Of a DNA stretch of 64,000 nt, positions 1-12,319 are shown piece by piece. The stretch's first letter is position 1; every line of letters starts with the position of its first letter. The notes under the pieces were generated by a model. It searched no databases. It was not told the origin of the DNA and saw only the letters and a list, made by a program, of their open reading frames with translations. The stretch covers positions 62,001-126,000 of the forward strand of contig JAYWVB010000005.1 of assembly GCA_039881045.1 (NCBI GenBank). The letters run 5' to 3'. Both the position numbers and the translations under genes were made by a program. The DNA comes from Chaetomium olivaceum. Lineage: Eukaryota > Ascomycota > Sordariomycetes > Sordariales > Chaetomiaceae.

Positions 1-724
1 GTGAAATGTAGAGAAAGCTTTGTAAAGTCCATGCGCATTGGCACGTCCCGTAACCTTATGCTTGAGGGCGGACTGAGATACATCATCTATCGGGTCACGA
101 GGCAGTTTATCTGAGTCATGGCCTCTGTAACCCCAGCCGTCTAACTAAGGAGGGTATCCTTAGGTAGCTTTTGGAGTTTGGGTTCGCTGAAGTCCATCGT
201 GGTACACTGCTCGGATGTTTTGAGTTGGAACGGTATCTTGACAGTCTTCGTGGTAGGGATATCCTCATCTGAAAGACATACCTGAGCGTCATCTGAAAAC
301 ACCATATGCTAGGAACGCTCTCATACGTATGTCAAACTTTACGTCATCTTTACATGTATGTATGTACATTACCAAGCTATAGAGCTACGTAAGGTTAGTG
401 TTTGAATTCTTGTCTCGGGCATCCTGCTGTCGACTAAGGATAGCTTATCCTGGTTAATCAACATCAATAAACTCATGAATTCGAGGCACGACGACTCCTA
501 AGCCAGTCTCATATCGACTGAAATGTAATTACTATCTATAGCAATTGATAACTGAACAAAACGGGGTATATAACAAAACAAAACACAACACGCAACCTCC
601 CTCCTTAGCTCATCCCCAAACCCCCAACCACCCCGTCCCAATATTACGTATCCATAAGCCCAAACACCCGCCCCTATCAACCTCACCGTGCTACACCCCC
701 TTTTCCTCCCAACCCCACCAAACC
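1..724. other. Left-edge intergenic sequence
   Basis: I see no gene here. The only open frames are short and unlike known proteins. The right part, from about 545, is C-rich on the + strand and adjoins the 3' end of the membrane-protein gene at 725. Confidence 0.5.
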
Positions 725-2357
725 CTACCGCTCTTCCTTATTCAACGTCCCGAACGGACTCACATCCGTGCCATCCCTCAACCACCGATCCAAAGTCGGC
801 ACACCCCCGCTCGAAGTCCTTTGTCCCGCCCCGCCGGCCCCGCCGCCTACTGATGCCGCCACCGCTGTTGTTGTTGCTGCTGTGGACGGAGGGGGGTTGG
901 TAGCTTTGGGACTGGGGAAGAGGCTGAATTTCCCACCGCCAGCTGATGCTGGACCCGTTGCCGCCGCCGCTGCTGCTGCTGATGCTGCTGCTGTCTGTGC
1001 TATGCTCCGTGGCGGGGGCGGGTTGCCGAGTTGGAATTTGGGGGGTCACGGGCGGTGCTGTTGGTGATGGTGGTGGTTGTAGCGATAGTAGATTTCCGCG
1101 GGCCGTAGTAGCTGACCGCGTAACCCACACCGCTCCGGGTGACGCCCTTCCTGGGTATCGACGTGGCGGTTGCTGCTGGCTGCTTGAGGTCGGCGGGGAA
1201 GCGGAAGCCGTTGTCGTCGGTGCTGTAGGTGCTGCTGCGGCCGTCGTCGTCGCTGCTGGTGGCGTAGTTCTTTTTCGAGGAGGAGACGGAGTAGGCTTTG
1301 TTGGAGGTGCCCGTCAGCTGGGGGTAGCCGATCTTTTCGTTGATGCTGCCCCCTTCGCCGCCGCCACGGCCGAGTCGGCGGCGCTTGTTGCGCTTCCGGC
1401 GGAGGACGAGAATGAATACCACGCCCGTGAGCAGCGACGAGCCGACAATGCCGCCTACTACTGCCAGTGCGGTTTGGGTCACAGAGAGTGCGGCGCCTTG
1501 GGCTTGTTGGACTTGGGTGTTGGCTTGGTCCTGAAATCCAGTTAGCTACCTCATGCACACCCATTCATGTCCCAAGTGCAGTTGTAAACTTACCCGTAAA
1601 GCCGTGGCGTCGGCTTGAGCCTTCTGCGCCACGCTCGCCGCCGACCTCGACGCATCCACTGCGCTCTGACTGGCCAGTCGGAGGGCACTCGAGAAGCTGG
1701 CACCCATGGAGCTCGTCAAGCTCGCCATGTTCTCAGATAGGGCACGACTGGCGCTCTGTGATGCGGACTGGAGCGCCTGGGAGATGGCGCGATCCGCACT
1801 GGCCCTCGCCTCGTCCCCCCGGCGCGATGCCTCCGCCGAGGCCTGCGACATGGACCGTGACGCGGATTCGGCGTTACCCTGCTGCAGACGGGCGCTGGCT
1901 AGCTGCTGCTCTGTCTGGCTGAGCCGCTGGGTGGCCTGTTGCAGCGACTGACTGAGCTGCTGGCTAGACTGGCTTACTTGTTGGCTCGCCTGACTGACGG
2001 ATCGGAACTGGCTGCTGACCTGCTCCAGCTGGTTGCTGAGCGCCTGAATCTGCCCCTGGTCTTGGGCTAATAGTGACGGAGGCGGCGTGATTATGGCCTG
2101 GCACCCGTCCGAACAACATGGGCCGGCTCGGCGGGCGGCGACCGGGGATGCGGGACATCCCGACCCTCCAACTCGCCGGCTATCTCTCTCCATACCGGCT
2201 CGGCTCCTCCCGTCCCTCCAACAACCGCCTCCTTCCCGTTAACCGGTACCAGCACCGGAACTGGCTCAGCTGCTGCCCCATTACCGACCCAAGCACAGCT
2301 CGAGCATATTAGAAAGAGAAGCGAGAGACACGGGAACAATAACGGCTTCCTGGCCAT
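725..2357 (-). CDS. Single-pass membrane protein with Ser/Gln-rich coiled-coil ectodomain
   Basis: I do not recognise this as a named family. The predicted product starts with a signal peptide (MARKPLLFPCLSLLFL at 2357), then a short Cys-containing stretch (CC..C near 2130-2160), then about 150 residues of Ser/Gln/Ala heptad-like sequence. One transmembrane helix (TALAVVGGIVGSSLLTGVVF, about 1475-1420) is followed by a basic stop-transfer (RRKRNKRRR) and a low-complexity cytoplasmic tail ending near VPTLDRWLRDGTDVSPFG. One intron fits well: donor GTAAGT at 1593 and acceptor TTTCAG at 1531, with GCTAAC as branch point. The reading frame changes twice, once at about 2100-2190 and once in a C run near 1015-1025. 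The tail downstream of the second break stays open to a TAG at 725. The architecture resembles fungal wall-sensor proteins, but that role is inference. Confidence 0.6.
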
Positions 2358-3805
2358 GACGGGCGAGAGATCATAAAAGAAGGCAATAACCAAACAACTG
2401 AGTATTACCGCCGGCGGCAGAATCGAAGCAGAGTAACACGAGCGACGGCGGACCTGGCGATCATCCTTTCAGCCAGAAGGACTGACAGGTGTGGGAAGGG
2501 AAGGAAAGGATGGAAGGGGGGAATTAGCCAAAACGGGAGAAGAGAGAGAGAGGGAGAGGAAAGAAACAAACAGAGGCGGGCAGTGGGAGGGTAAAAGAGA
2601 GAAATGTTTGCATCGCTTTCTCCCGACTCGTCGTCCAGAGGATCAGGGAGACGACGGTCCAGGTTTTTGCTGTGCCATCCTCTCCTGCCAACGCCAACGC
2701 AACCCGGAAACAAACTCGCAACCGAGCAGTGCCAGATCATCGAGGAGGGGGAAGCAGGACCGGCTTGAACGAGAGACGGTAAAACCCCCCCACGCATCAT
2801 GCCTTAGTGCGAGCCATCACGACAGTACCGCGTGGCTCCCTAGCAGCAGCCACCATGAGCCCCGGCTAGTCATCCCATCAGGTATCAACCAGACGAGAAC
2901 CCCCAAGAGAAAAGCCACAACCGTTGGCAGCCAAGCTCAGTCAGGCTTATCCAACACCCCGGAGCCTGGTGTAGATCGCGCCGGAGGCACGCCGCACCGG
3001 GCGCACGGATGTCCCGGGGTCGGCCGAATCGGGGAGTACCGGGGTGACCTGAGACGGATGGGCGCGGGGGTGTTCAATGCTCGCTTGACCCCAAACCTCA
3101 AACGTGAGGTGGCTTCATGCCTGGGTGCTCGCCTTTCCCGTTTTGTACCGACAAATCCAGAAAAAGGTTTCCGGGTTCTGCTTCTGGTTCTGGTCGGTGC
3201 GTCTCGGATGGGTGCTCGTTACCGGTGTTGGCGGCAGTTTGGGGTGAGGGCGCCATCACTTATACCATTCGGGAGCTACTTCACCCGCCGAGGGTCGGAT
3301 TGGCTCCTTTGTTGGAAGACTCCCACCGGCTTGGCCAAACTGACTCTCATTCCCACGGGCACCGGCCCGCTGAAAATAACAGATGCACTCCCAACTTTTA
3401 CACACAAAACCTGTTATCTATATACACCGAAGAACGGTTCAAGCACAATATCCGAGCCCATAGCCGCCGCCGCCGCCACCTCCAAGTCCGACGGAATAAT
3501 AACCAGCCAACATCTCCGAACGCCAGACATGCATGTCCGTCTTTTCCATTCCCCAACATGGAAAACCACCTGCCCGAACCGAATGATTTGGTCCAGTTCG
3601 CCCGCCAACCCAACTTGTCGGAATTATGACATTGTCCCCACCCATCCATCCGTGTCATTCATCACGCATTTCTTTCACCTTCACCCCTATACCACACCAC
3701 ATCACCAGACAGAACGGAGACCAGGTGAGGGGTGTTGGTTTGCACACAGGGTTTTGATTCAGACACCCTAGTCCACCCCCTATCCACCAATCCCACACCG
3801 CGACC
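2358..3805. other. Intergenic region with a long orphan open frame
   Basis: This is the 5' flank of the membrane-protein gene and the 3' flank of erd2. It contains a + strand frame open from 2491 to 3771 whose first ATG is at 3058 (listed separately). Nothing else is supported. Confidence 0.4.
3058..3771 (+). CDS. Orphan ORF, doubtful gene
   Basis: About 237 codons from an ATG at 3058, within a frame that is open for 426 codons from 2491. I recognise no domain, signal peptide or repeat. The protein is rich in Pro, Thr, His and Arg and looks like translated non-coding DNA, but a frame this long is uncommon by chance at this base composition. It ends 35 bp from the erd2 stop codon and is convergent with it. 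It could be part of an untranslated region or long non-coding transcript. Confidence 0.15.
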   Translation: MGAGVFNARLTPNLKREVASCLGARLSRFVPTNPEKGFRVLLLVLVGASRMGARYRCWRQFGVRAPSLIPFGSYFTRRGSDWLLCWKTPTGLAKLTLIPTGTGPLKITDALPTFTHKTCYLYTPKNGSSTISEPIAAAAATSKSDGIITSQHLRTPDMHVRLFHSPTWKTTCPNRMIWSSSPANPTCRNYDIVPTHPSVSFITHFFHLHPYTTPHHQTERRPGEGCWFAHRVLIQTP

Positions 3806-4650
3806 TTAAACAGGCAGCTTAAACTTCTCGCCCTTCATGACCTTGGTGTAATAGATCCAAAAGAAATCGCTATACAGCAGCGTCTGCAAGACGCCTGCGA
3901 CCACCGCCACCGTATCAATCTTGTGCGTCGTCTCGGTCATGTAGCGGTAGATCCAGTTGGGGATATACAGCGCGCGGTAGGTGCCCAGGGCGAACAGGTA
4001 ATGCGCGGTGATGGCCTCGGCCTCGCCGGTGCGCTGCAGCATGAACAGCTGCGGCAGGATGGCGACGCTCTCCAGCCAGATGGAGAAGGCCCAGAAGACC
4101 TCGAGGACGGTGTAGCGCACGGGAAGAGCAGGGCCAGGGCGGCGGCGAAGCCGAGCAGGTACTCGACGCGGAAGGTGTCCAGGTTGGCGTCGTTGGTCGG
4201 CTTGTACTCGCGCGCCATCAGGTAGATGGTGTAGAGCTGCGAGGAGATGAAGAGGACTTTGAAGATGAAGTTGTAGGGCGAGTGCGTCCATGGCAGGTCT
4301 GCGGGGAGGGGTTGTTAGTGGGCTGTTTCCATTGCGACTTGCGATTGAACTCGTGGTGGGGGGCATACCAAGGTATCGCGTGACGTCGACGATCAGGTAG
4401 AGGACCTGAGACTTGAACGAGATGCCGGAGCAGCTCTGCGCGATGGGGGTTTAGCATCCCTGGGACGGTCGTAAGACGACAGCGGCGACAATGCGCACCT
4501 TGAGCTGGATGATCTTATGCAAGAGGATAAAGATTGATGCCAGATGGGAGAAATCCCCTAGTAAAGCCAATGTCAGCCCATCTCCTCCCTTTCCCATCAC
4601 CCCTCCCCAGAAGTATCCGTACCGGCCACGCGAAAGAGGTTGAGCACCAT
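3806..4650 (-). CDS. erd2: ER lumen protein-retaining receptor (K/HDEL receptor, Erd2)
   Basis: Seven-helix Golgi receptor that returns K/HDEL-tagged proteins to the ER. The conserved core is plain: DFSHLASIFILLHKII, then SCSGISFKSQVLYLIVDVTRY, and the hallmark IWLESVAILPQLFMLQR. The C-terminus is DFFWIYYTKVMKGEKFKLPV. Four exons fit: 4650-4623, 4557-4499, 4435-4369 and 4298-3806, with branch sites such as TGCTAAAC. The frame breaks once inside exon 4, where LLFP must join VRYTVLEVFW. One base is missing at the GGG run 4121-4123. Adding it gives 648 nt (215 residues), the normal family length. The start at 4650 gives MVLNLFRVAGDFSH, matching the short N-terminus of the family. Confidence 0.93.
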
Positions 4651-5249
4651 CCTGAAGAAGCGCTATCTCTCTCGGTTCGCCGCCCAGGCGCAACAGAGTA
4701 AACTCGATTATAGCTTCGGGATTGTGTAGGTCGGGCTGCGCAGCAGAGCAGCTGTCGGATTGGCTATCAGGTAGCCAGCTTGGGGCTTTGTTTAGCGGTG
4801 GCGATGATTGGGTCGGGCGGGATTCGTCGTTGGTCGGTCATGGAATTCGAGGTTTCGGTTTCCAACAACAGCTGGCCTTGCTTGTTGGGGACACGGTCGC
4901 GCCTTTCAACGGCACGGCAGTTTGATGCAGCTGTAGGAAACGACCCACAGACAGCTGTGGCGAATCAAATGGACGGGAATCGCCAGGTGGCTCGGGAACC
5001 GCGAGGGGCGTATCAGGGTTAGGGTGCGTTTCAGAGGCGGACAACGTAACTATAAGTTTGTAACCTGTTTAGAGACTACCTTATGGAATATGGAGCGACT
5101 ATGGCTGGTCTTTGAGTTCCTCATCACTGAGGTGATCAGAGAATGAAACGTTATGGCTTGTCGACAGTTGGGATGTCTCATGAAATTATAATTCTACTCA
5201 ACTCCTAGCACCCACCCACCCCTAACGCCAGCCTTGTACTCGAGTCCCC
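4651..5249. other. Intergenic: erd2 promoter side
   Basis: This lies upstream of erd2 and downstream of rfc5. It has no coding potential that I can support. It contains one telobox-like AGGGTTAGGG at 5015-5024. Confidence 0.5.
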
Positions 5250-6418
5250 TCACATATCCATGCTCATCAAATACATCTCAAATATCCTCATGAACTTGGC
5301 CACAAACGCCTCGAGATGGAAGATCACCTTCGTGCCTGTCCGAATCCTATGCTCAAAGAAAGCAGCCCATTTGATGACATCCGCCTTAAGCGCATCGTCA
5401 ATAAGCGGGATCAACTTGAACGTGAGCGTCCTCAGGATCGTGGTCGCGGGGATACAGTGCGTCAGCAAATCGTAAAGCTTCGACCGGACCTGGAGGATCC
5501 GGGCTGGTGTGTGCTCCTCCATGATCTCCTTGGCGATTTGGCTGATGAGGGCTTCCCAATCAGGAGGCGGTATTGGTGTGGTGTCTGTGACTTTCTCACT
5601 GTAAGACAAGGGGTCAGCATCACACTGTCTTACAATTGCCAGACTATAGGATAACTTACTTCTGTGCGTGTACCGCTTCAAACATCAAGAGCGCCTTGCG
5701 CAGGTTCCGCCCGCTCTCATTGGCAATCCTCTGATGCAGGCCCTTCACCACCGGCCACCCCTCCTTCTTCGCCGACGCGGCCAGCACATCACTGATCTCG
5801 TCATGTGTCGGGGCCGCAACCCGGACAAGCAGGGTACGCGATCGGATCGGCGCAATAATATTCGCAGTAGAGTTGGCGAGGAGGATGAGCCGCAAGTTGG
5901 GCGAGTACTTCTCCATTGTCCGACGCAGGGCCGCCTGAGCATCCCGGCTGAGGTGGTCTGCCTCGTTGATCACCACCACCTTGAACTTCTGCCTCGCCGA
6001 CTGGTCAACCTGCTGTGTCTGCGCAACCTCCTTGAGCAAGTCCTGAACGACAACTCGATCGTAGTTGCCGACATCTGAGGGTGTGATTTCGAGGTGGTAG
6101 ATGGATGCAACGATGTTGAACTCGAGCTTGCGGTTGCTGCTTGTTTGGAAGACACGCGCATCGATCTTGATCTTTTCGACACCCGGTCCGAATAGTTCTT
6201 TTAATGTGGCCACAATTCTTGTCTTCTTGCCGGCACCCGATGGCCCGTAAACGAGGAGGTGGGGGAAGTCGCCGCTTTGCGCCTACAAATGGTTAGCTGC
6301 TAGCTTTTGCAGGCTGATAGATTGGTCGTACCAGAGAGCGCAATCGTTCCGAGAGCTCCTCATGGTATGTGAGGGCGTCTAGAGACCTAGGCCGGTGTTT
6401 ATCGACAATGAGCGCCAT
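5250..6418 (-). CDS. rfc5: Replication factor C small subunit (yeast Rfc5, human RFC3 type)
   Basis: AAA+ subunit of the RFC clamp loader that opens and loads PCNA at primer-template junctions in the nucleus. Three exons fit: 6418-6332, 6282-5660 and 5598-5250. They total 1,059 nt (352 residues), the usual size. Visible motifs are the N-terminal MALIVDKHRPRSLDAL, a P-loop GPSGAGKKT and the SNRKLEFNIVASIYHLEITPSD box that marks this subunit. There is a degenerate Walker B (VVINEADHLSRD) and the ALRRTMEKYS/SRC-like block NIIAPIRSRTLL. The collar domain occupies the last 120 residues. The rfc1 gene lies about 1.8 kb away, separated only by mrpl16. No frame break is present. Confidence 0.96.
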
Positions 6419-6919
6419 TTTGAAGTCGTTGTTGCCAGGAGATGGTTGGATTGGTTCAGCAGGTGAGAGGGCTCGAGGAAGACGCGTCTGGGTGACGCGC
6501 CGTGCAGGAGTCGCCAAAAATCAATTAAGCGGTTGCAGGGGGTGCACGGGCCAGACCAGGCAGGAATCAACTGAGCAACACCAACCCAGAAATGAATGGG
6601 AGGCTTTCTTTTAGGTACATACATGTACCTCGTGTACAGCACATATGCTGAGAAATGTATGCCCTGACCGAGTTTTTTTTTGACTTTATAGAATTACCAG
6701 CAGCAGTTACAGTACCTCGGTCAACGTCCAAGTCTAATGCATCAATGAGTTTGAGCGGCCATTGCACGTCATGTTTATACTGCATGCCCCTCACAAGTCA
6801 AGTGAAGAATATAGGTAGAGCTGAGGCCACAGCTCTGTGCCAGAAACTCGTGGACTCAGCACATGGACAGTTGTGTTAGTCTACATATTATACATCAGAA
6901 GAAAAACTTAGCCCGATGG
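6419..6919. other. Intergenic: rfc5 promoter and mrpl16 3' flank
   Basis: The sequence is AT-richer than its surroundings, with a T run near 6671. No gene or RNA is recognised. Confidence 0.5.
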
Positions 6920-7777
6920 CTATGCAGGAGGGGGTGCCGAGGGTGAGGTCTCTGTGGTCGATGGTGTGGGCGTAGCTGCCTCTGCAGGGAGCTTTTTCCA
7001 TGGCTGCCTCAAGTCATCCAGGGTGACACCATCCAGTTTTGTGATCCCAACAACAGCTGCGTCTCCCTTCTTGACGAACTCGTATTGCCCTAGACAACAG
7101 TTAGAAGCTGTGAATTAACCATAGGAGGAAATTCAGTACCTGGCAGCTTGTTCCCCGCAAGGCGGAAGGCATCCCGGATAACCTGCTCGTGCAAGATTCC
7201 CTTGATCTCAAAAACAACCTGATTGATGGCAATCCTAGCAGCCCAATGGTCAAAAGAACCCTTTCCTTTACCCATTCTCATCTTTGCACCAGCCATGTCA
7301 GTGAATTGCCGGGCGTCATTGTGCACACCATAGACATACCTCATTTCCGCTGACAAACACACCAACGTTGCAAGCAACCCTCTTGTACAACCGATATTTC
7401 TGGCCACGCAACCGAGTCTTGATTGTATCCTCAGCCATCTTGAGATGCTTGGCACTAATTCTGCGGTGGTGATCACACATGCGCAAGCCGTAATCGCCCC
7501 AGACCACTGTTGTGCCCTTTGTTGACCCGCCCGTCGGTACTCTGGGCCGGCCCTTCATCATCTTCTTCTTTCTCGGTAGGTTGGGTTCCAGCCATGATCC
7601 CGCCCGGATTGCAGTCGCCGAAAATAGCCTGGCATGTTGAGGAGTGAGGGGGGATACGACGGGTGCTGATGGTCGCAGGATGGTCGACGAAGGGAGGGAA
7701 GGTCGGAGCGGGGCCGCAGGCGTTATCCTTAATGCCTGAAAGGCACTGAGGAGTCCCGATGAAGCGTTTGGCCTCAT
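6920..7777 (-). CDS. mrpl16: Mitochondrial large-subunit ribosomal protein uL16m
   Basis: Component of the mitochondrial 54S subunit near the peptidyl-transferase centre. Three exons fit: 7777-7340, 7281-7140 and 7089-6920. They total 750 nt (249 residues). An N-terminal mitochondrial presequence (Arg/Ser/Ala-rich, up to about residue 50) precedes PRKKKMMKGRPRVPTGG. Next come KGTTVVWGDYGLR and the uL16 signature RMGKGKGSFDHWAARI, ending with AFRLAGNKLPG. The start at 7777 (MRPNASSG) is preferred to an in-frame Met at 7936, because the presequence then has normal length. The 5' end lies about 410 bp from rfc1 in divergent orientation. Confidence 0.94.
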
Positions 7778-8187
7778 GGCGATTGAATTGGCTGGGCCTG
7801 GGTTGTTCGGTCTTGGTGGTTTGGCTCGGCATATCTCCAGCGCCAAAAAAAGACCCCAAACAATCGCATCGGAGAAACTGCGGGAGAGCGGTTCAACTTT
7901 AACCATCGATACAACGATATTCACATAAACAGCCACTTAGAGCATGTCGCGCCCTAGCGCGCTGCACGCCAAGATCCAAGCTCAACCGCGTCGCCCTTTT
8001 AATTACAGCGCGTCTGCGACTCCGAGTCTCACGACCAATACTCCAGGCTTCCGTCTCCTGCCTGGACGCCAACGGCAATACAAGTCAAAGAGAGGAAGGG
8101 TGCATAAATGCACCTTTGCGCTCAATTTCTTCACAGATTTTCCGTTGAATTAATCGAATTCACAACAACATCCACCACATCGCCGCC
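7778..8187. promoter_or_regulatory. Divergent promoter, mrpl16 / rfc1
   Basis: A 410-bp region separates two divergent start codons, so both promoters must lie here. No specific binding motif was recognised. Assignment rests on gene orientation only. Confidence 0.5.
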
Positions 8188-11100
8188 ATGCCGGACATTC
8201 GCAACTTCTTCGCTTCCAAGGGCGGTGCTCCCCCGCCGAAGCCTGCAGCCAAGAAGGGGGAAGAGACAAAAAAGACCCGGGGTAGTGCGTATACTCAGCC
8301 ATTCTTTCCATAGTGATTTGATGTTCTAATTAGATTGTAGAAGGGCGCAAAGTCATTGAAGATAGCGATGAAGACGAGGTTGTCGAGTAAGTGCATATAA
8401 TAGTACCACTCTGAATTGCCAATGTCTAACAGACACTGCAGGACCAAGAAGCCGACCAGGTCTACTCCTCGTAAGAAGGCAGCGTGAGTCGTGTTGGTTG
8501 AACAGCAGCACGTTTTCCGTTGCTGACCCCAAACTAGAGTCCTCACAGCGGTGGATGGCGAAGAAACCACTGCCGCCAAATACTTTGCATCATCCAAATC
8601 GAAACCTGATACCACGAAAACTACCCCAAAACCGGCATCCAAAACCCGTCTAGCCCCTGGCGCCGAAGTCCGTGTGAGCCCCCGAACAAAACCAGCACCG
8701 CCAAAGCCGGCGCCTGAGCCAGCCAAGGCGACACAGAATAGCACCAAGAAGAAGCCCACTACCGCTTACAAGAAGCACGACCGGGACGATGATGGGTTTT
8801 TGGACGGCGATGATGAGGATGCCGGGGATGATATCTTCGCAGCAGGTGTGAAGGGCGGCAACAAACGGAAGAACGACGAATATGTTGAAGAAGAGAGTGA
8901 GGAAGAATTCCTTCCCAAGCCCAAGCGAGTAGCCTCCCGTGCCGGTAAGCCCGTCAAGGCGGAATCCGACGAGGAAGTTGAGCCGACACCAAAAGCGGCA
9001 GCCAAGAAGGGGCCGGCCAGGAAACGCAAAACCCCGACTTCAGACAGCGAGGAGGACGAGGAGGATATCAAACCCGCGAAGAAGGCCGCCCCAGCCAAGC
9101 CCCGTGCTCCAAGGGCCAAGAAAGAGCCCGAGCCTGAAGCCGACGATATCAAGGCCATTCTCGACAACGTTCCCACAGTTGAAGCGCCTGACGCCCCGCC
9201 GCCCGATCCGAACGCCAAGTTTGACTGGCGGAAAGCCGGGGCAGGGGGTGGAAATGCCGGTGCCCCGCCAATGGCCGGCGCTGTCGATATCCCTGAAGGC
9301 GAGGACGACTGTCTTGTGGGTAAAAGTTTTGTCTTCACCGGTCTGCTCAAAACCATTAGCCGCGAAGAGGGACAGGCCCTCGTCAAGCGGTATGGTGGCA
9401 AGGTCACAGGCGCACCAAGCAGCAAGACAGACTTTGTTGTTCTTGGAGACGATGCCGGCCCCAGCAAGCTCCGAAAGATCAAGGAGCACGGGATTAAAAC
9501 GATTGATGAGGAGGGTCTGTTCTACCTTATCAAGACGATGCCTGCTCACGGCGGTAGCGGTAAGGGTGCTGAGAAGGCCAAACAAAAGCAGGAGGCGGAA
9601 GAGAAAAAGATTCGAGACGAAGCGGTTCGGATGGAGAAGGAAGAACAAGCTCGCAAGGCCGAAGCTGAGAAGGCGGCGAAGAAAGCCGCTGCAGCGCGCG
9701 GAGCCCCTGCTCCTGTGCCAACGCAGGTCCTATCCCAGTTGTGGACAACCAAGTATGCTCCCACGCAGCTCAACCAGATCTGCGGCAACAAGGCGAACGT
9801 CGAGCGGATTCAGGGCTGGCTTGACAAATGGGCGACGCACCGCAAGTACAACTTCCAGAAACGGGGTGCAGACGGCATGGGCGGGTACAGGGCCATCATT
9901 ATCTCTGGGCCACCGGGTATTGGTAAAACAACGGCTGCCCACCTCGCAGCCAAGCTCGCAGGATACGACGTTCTCGAAAGCAACGCTAGCGATACGCGTA
10001 GCAAGAAGCTTGTCGAGAACGGCGTCAGCGATGTGCTCAACAACACGTCGCTGATGGGCTACTTTGCTGGCGACGGCAAAACAGTTGATGCGGGCAAGAA
10101 GAAGATTGTCCTCGTCATGGACGAGGTTGACGGCATGTCCGCGGGTGATCGCGGCGGTGTCGGGGCCCTTGCGAAGTTTTGCAAGAAGACCGAGGTGCCC
10201 CTAATTCTGATTTGCAATGAGCGCAGGTTGCCCAAGATGAAACCTTTTGATCACGTTGCCTTCGATGTCAAGTTTTCACGCCCGACCGTCGACCAGATCC
10301 GGTCCCGGATCATGACCATCTGTCATAGGGAAGGCCTGAAGATGCCGCCCCAGGTTGTCAACTCCCTCATCGAAGGTAGCGGCAAGGACATCCGTCAGAT
10401 TATCAATATGCTGTCAACGGCCAAACTCGATCAGACAACGATGGACTTCGACCAAAGCAAGGCCATGACCAAGGCTTGGGAGAAGAACATCGTCCTGAAA
10501 CCCTGGGATATCTGCCAGAAGATGATTGGAGGGGGGCTTTTCGGCCAAGCAAGCAAGGCGACGCTCAACGACAAGATTGAGCTCTACTTCCATGACCACG
10601 AATTCAGCTTCTTGATGATTCAAGAAAACTACCTGCGGTCGAAACCGGCGGCACTAATGGGGAAGAACTACAGTGGCAGAATGCAGAACCTCAAGTATCT
10701 CGAGCTTGTTGACCAGGCGGCTGAGAGCATCAGTGACGGAGATCTGGTCGACCGCATGATCCACGGCCCGCAACAGCATTGGAGTTTGATGCCCACACAC
10801 GCAGTCTTCAGCACTGTCAGGCCTGCGAGCTTCATCGCCGGCATGTTCACCGGCCAGACTGCCTTTACCTCATGGCTCGGCAACAACAGCAAGACCGGAA
10901 AGCTCGGTCGCTTTGTCCGCGAGATCCAATCGCACATGCGGCTCAAGACGTCGGGCGATCATAACGAGATCCGGCAGCAGTATCTGCCTGTGCTTTGGCA
11001 CCAGCTGGTCAAGCGGTTGGAGGTCGAGGGCAAGGAGGCCGTCCCGGAGGTCATCGACATCATGGACAGCTACTACCTCACCCGAGAGGACTTTGATAGC

Positions 11101-11570
11101 ATCAAAGAACTCGGTGTGGGATACCAGTCGGAGGATTTGATTAACCTTGACACACAGACCAAGTCAACCTTCACCAAGATGTAAGTCCTTCATATACCTA
11201 CCCATGACCGCCGTGACATGACTAACTTGGTTCCAGGTACAATGCGGCATCGCATCCTGTGCCCTTCATGAAGGCTAGCAACATGGATGTAGCCGTGGCC
11301 GCGAAGAAGGCCGACAAGGATGTGCCCGACTTGGAGGAGGCTCTTGAAGAGGAGGATGAGAATGACGTTGCCGAGCCTGTCGAAGTCGATGATGAGGAAG
11401 AACTCGACCTCAAGAAGGACAAGTACATCAAGCAGCCCAAGGCCAAGGGTGGCAAGAAGACCGCCAAGAAACCGGCTAAGGGTGCGGCTGAGGATGATGA
11501 GGATGATGGTGGTGGCAGTAAGCCATCGAAGGCCAAGGCGAAGGGTAAAGGACGGCCGAAGAAAGCTTAG
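8188..11570 (+). CDS. rfc1: Replication factor C large subunit, Rfc1
   Basis: Large AAA+ subunit of the clamp loader. Five exons fit: 8188-8281, 8341-8386, 8442-8483, 8538-11180 and 11237-11570. They total 3,159 nt (1,052 residues). The N-terminus MPDIRNFFASKGG resembles a PIP-like box. A long charged Lys/Glu/Ser linker follows. The BRCT domain (CLVGKSFVFTGLLKTISREEG, about 9310-9540) leads into the AAA+ core. The core shows P-loop GPPGIGKTT, Walker B LVMDEVDGM and the sensor region LICNERRLPKMKPF. The RFC1-type C-terminal domain ends in an acidic then Lys-rich tail. The frame is intact throughout. Start choice is firm, since the N-terminal motif begins there. Confidence 0.96.
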
Positions 11571-12319
11571 TAGTGCTCGTGGTGTTCCTGGGCAAAGGCA
11601 TGGGATGGACTCCCACGATATTCATACAACCGTTTGCACATATTTACCTAGCCGTGGTAAGAGCTTTGAGAGATGGAGCAAAATCGATTTAAAAATCAAC
11701 ATCAGCTAGTCAACTCTCAAAACAGGACTAGGTTCGTTCAATATATGAAGTTCTCATAACCGGGGAGTGTTGGTTTGCAAGTACTCCTCCGTAAATCAAT
11801 GCTAGGCCCGAGACACTCGTTACGGCGGCTATCATGGGTGCTACTGAATGCGTGTTGCCAGCAGCCGGAGGCTGTGAATCTCTTATTGTGTGTTGGCTAG
11901 TCGTCAGTGTCGTGCGCCAGACCACCCGTTTACTTTCTCACTTCCCGCTACCCACTACTTTACCGCTTTCTTAACCTCTCTACTCTTATTTCCCACTTAT
12001 AGCTTCTTTTCCTTTCCCTCACACCCCCTTTCTTCGCCAGTGAGTCGCATAGTCCAGAAAGAATCTAAGCATATTCATACCATGCTTTTACCTACCCCCC
12101 CTTAGGCGGAATCTAGTATGTCATGACGATATTCTTCGAACACGCGATACCGCTCCTTGATGTCATTAATAATGTAATCGGCGACGCACGCCAGGAGGGA
12201 GGAGTATTCCCAACACTTCGAGACATCATCCCTCTGAGACGATGGGGGGAAGGGCTTTGAGCTATGACCATTGGCCTGTGCTAGATATACAAGTTCTTTC
12301 CTGCAAGTATTCAACGAGG
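11571..12319. other. Intergenic downstream of rfc1
   Basis: Contains the rfc1 3' flank and pyrimidine-rich DNA (about 11930-12110). No supported gene. Confidence 0.5.
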
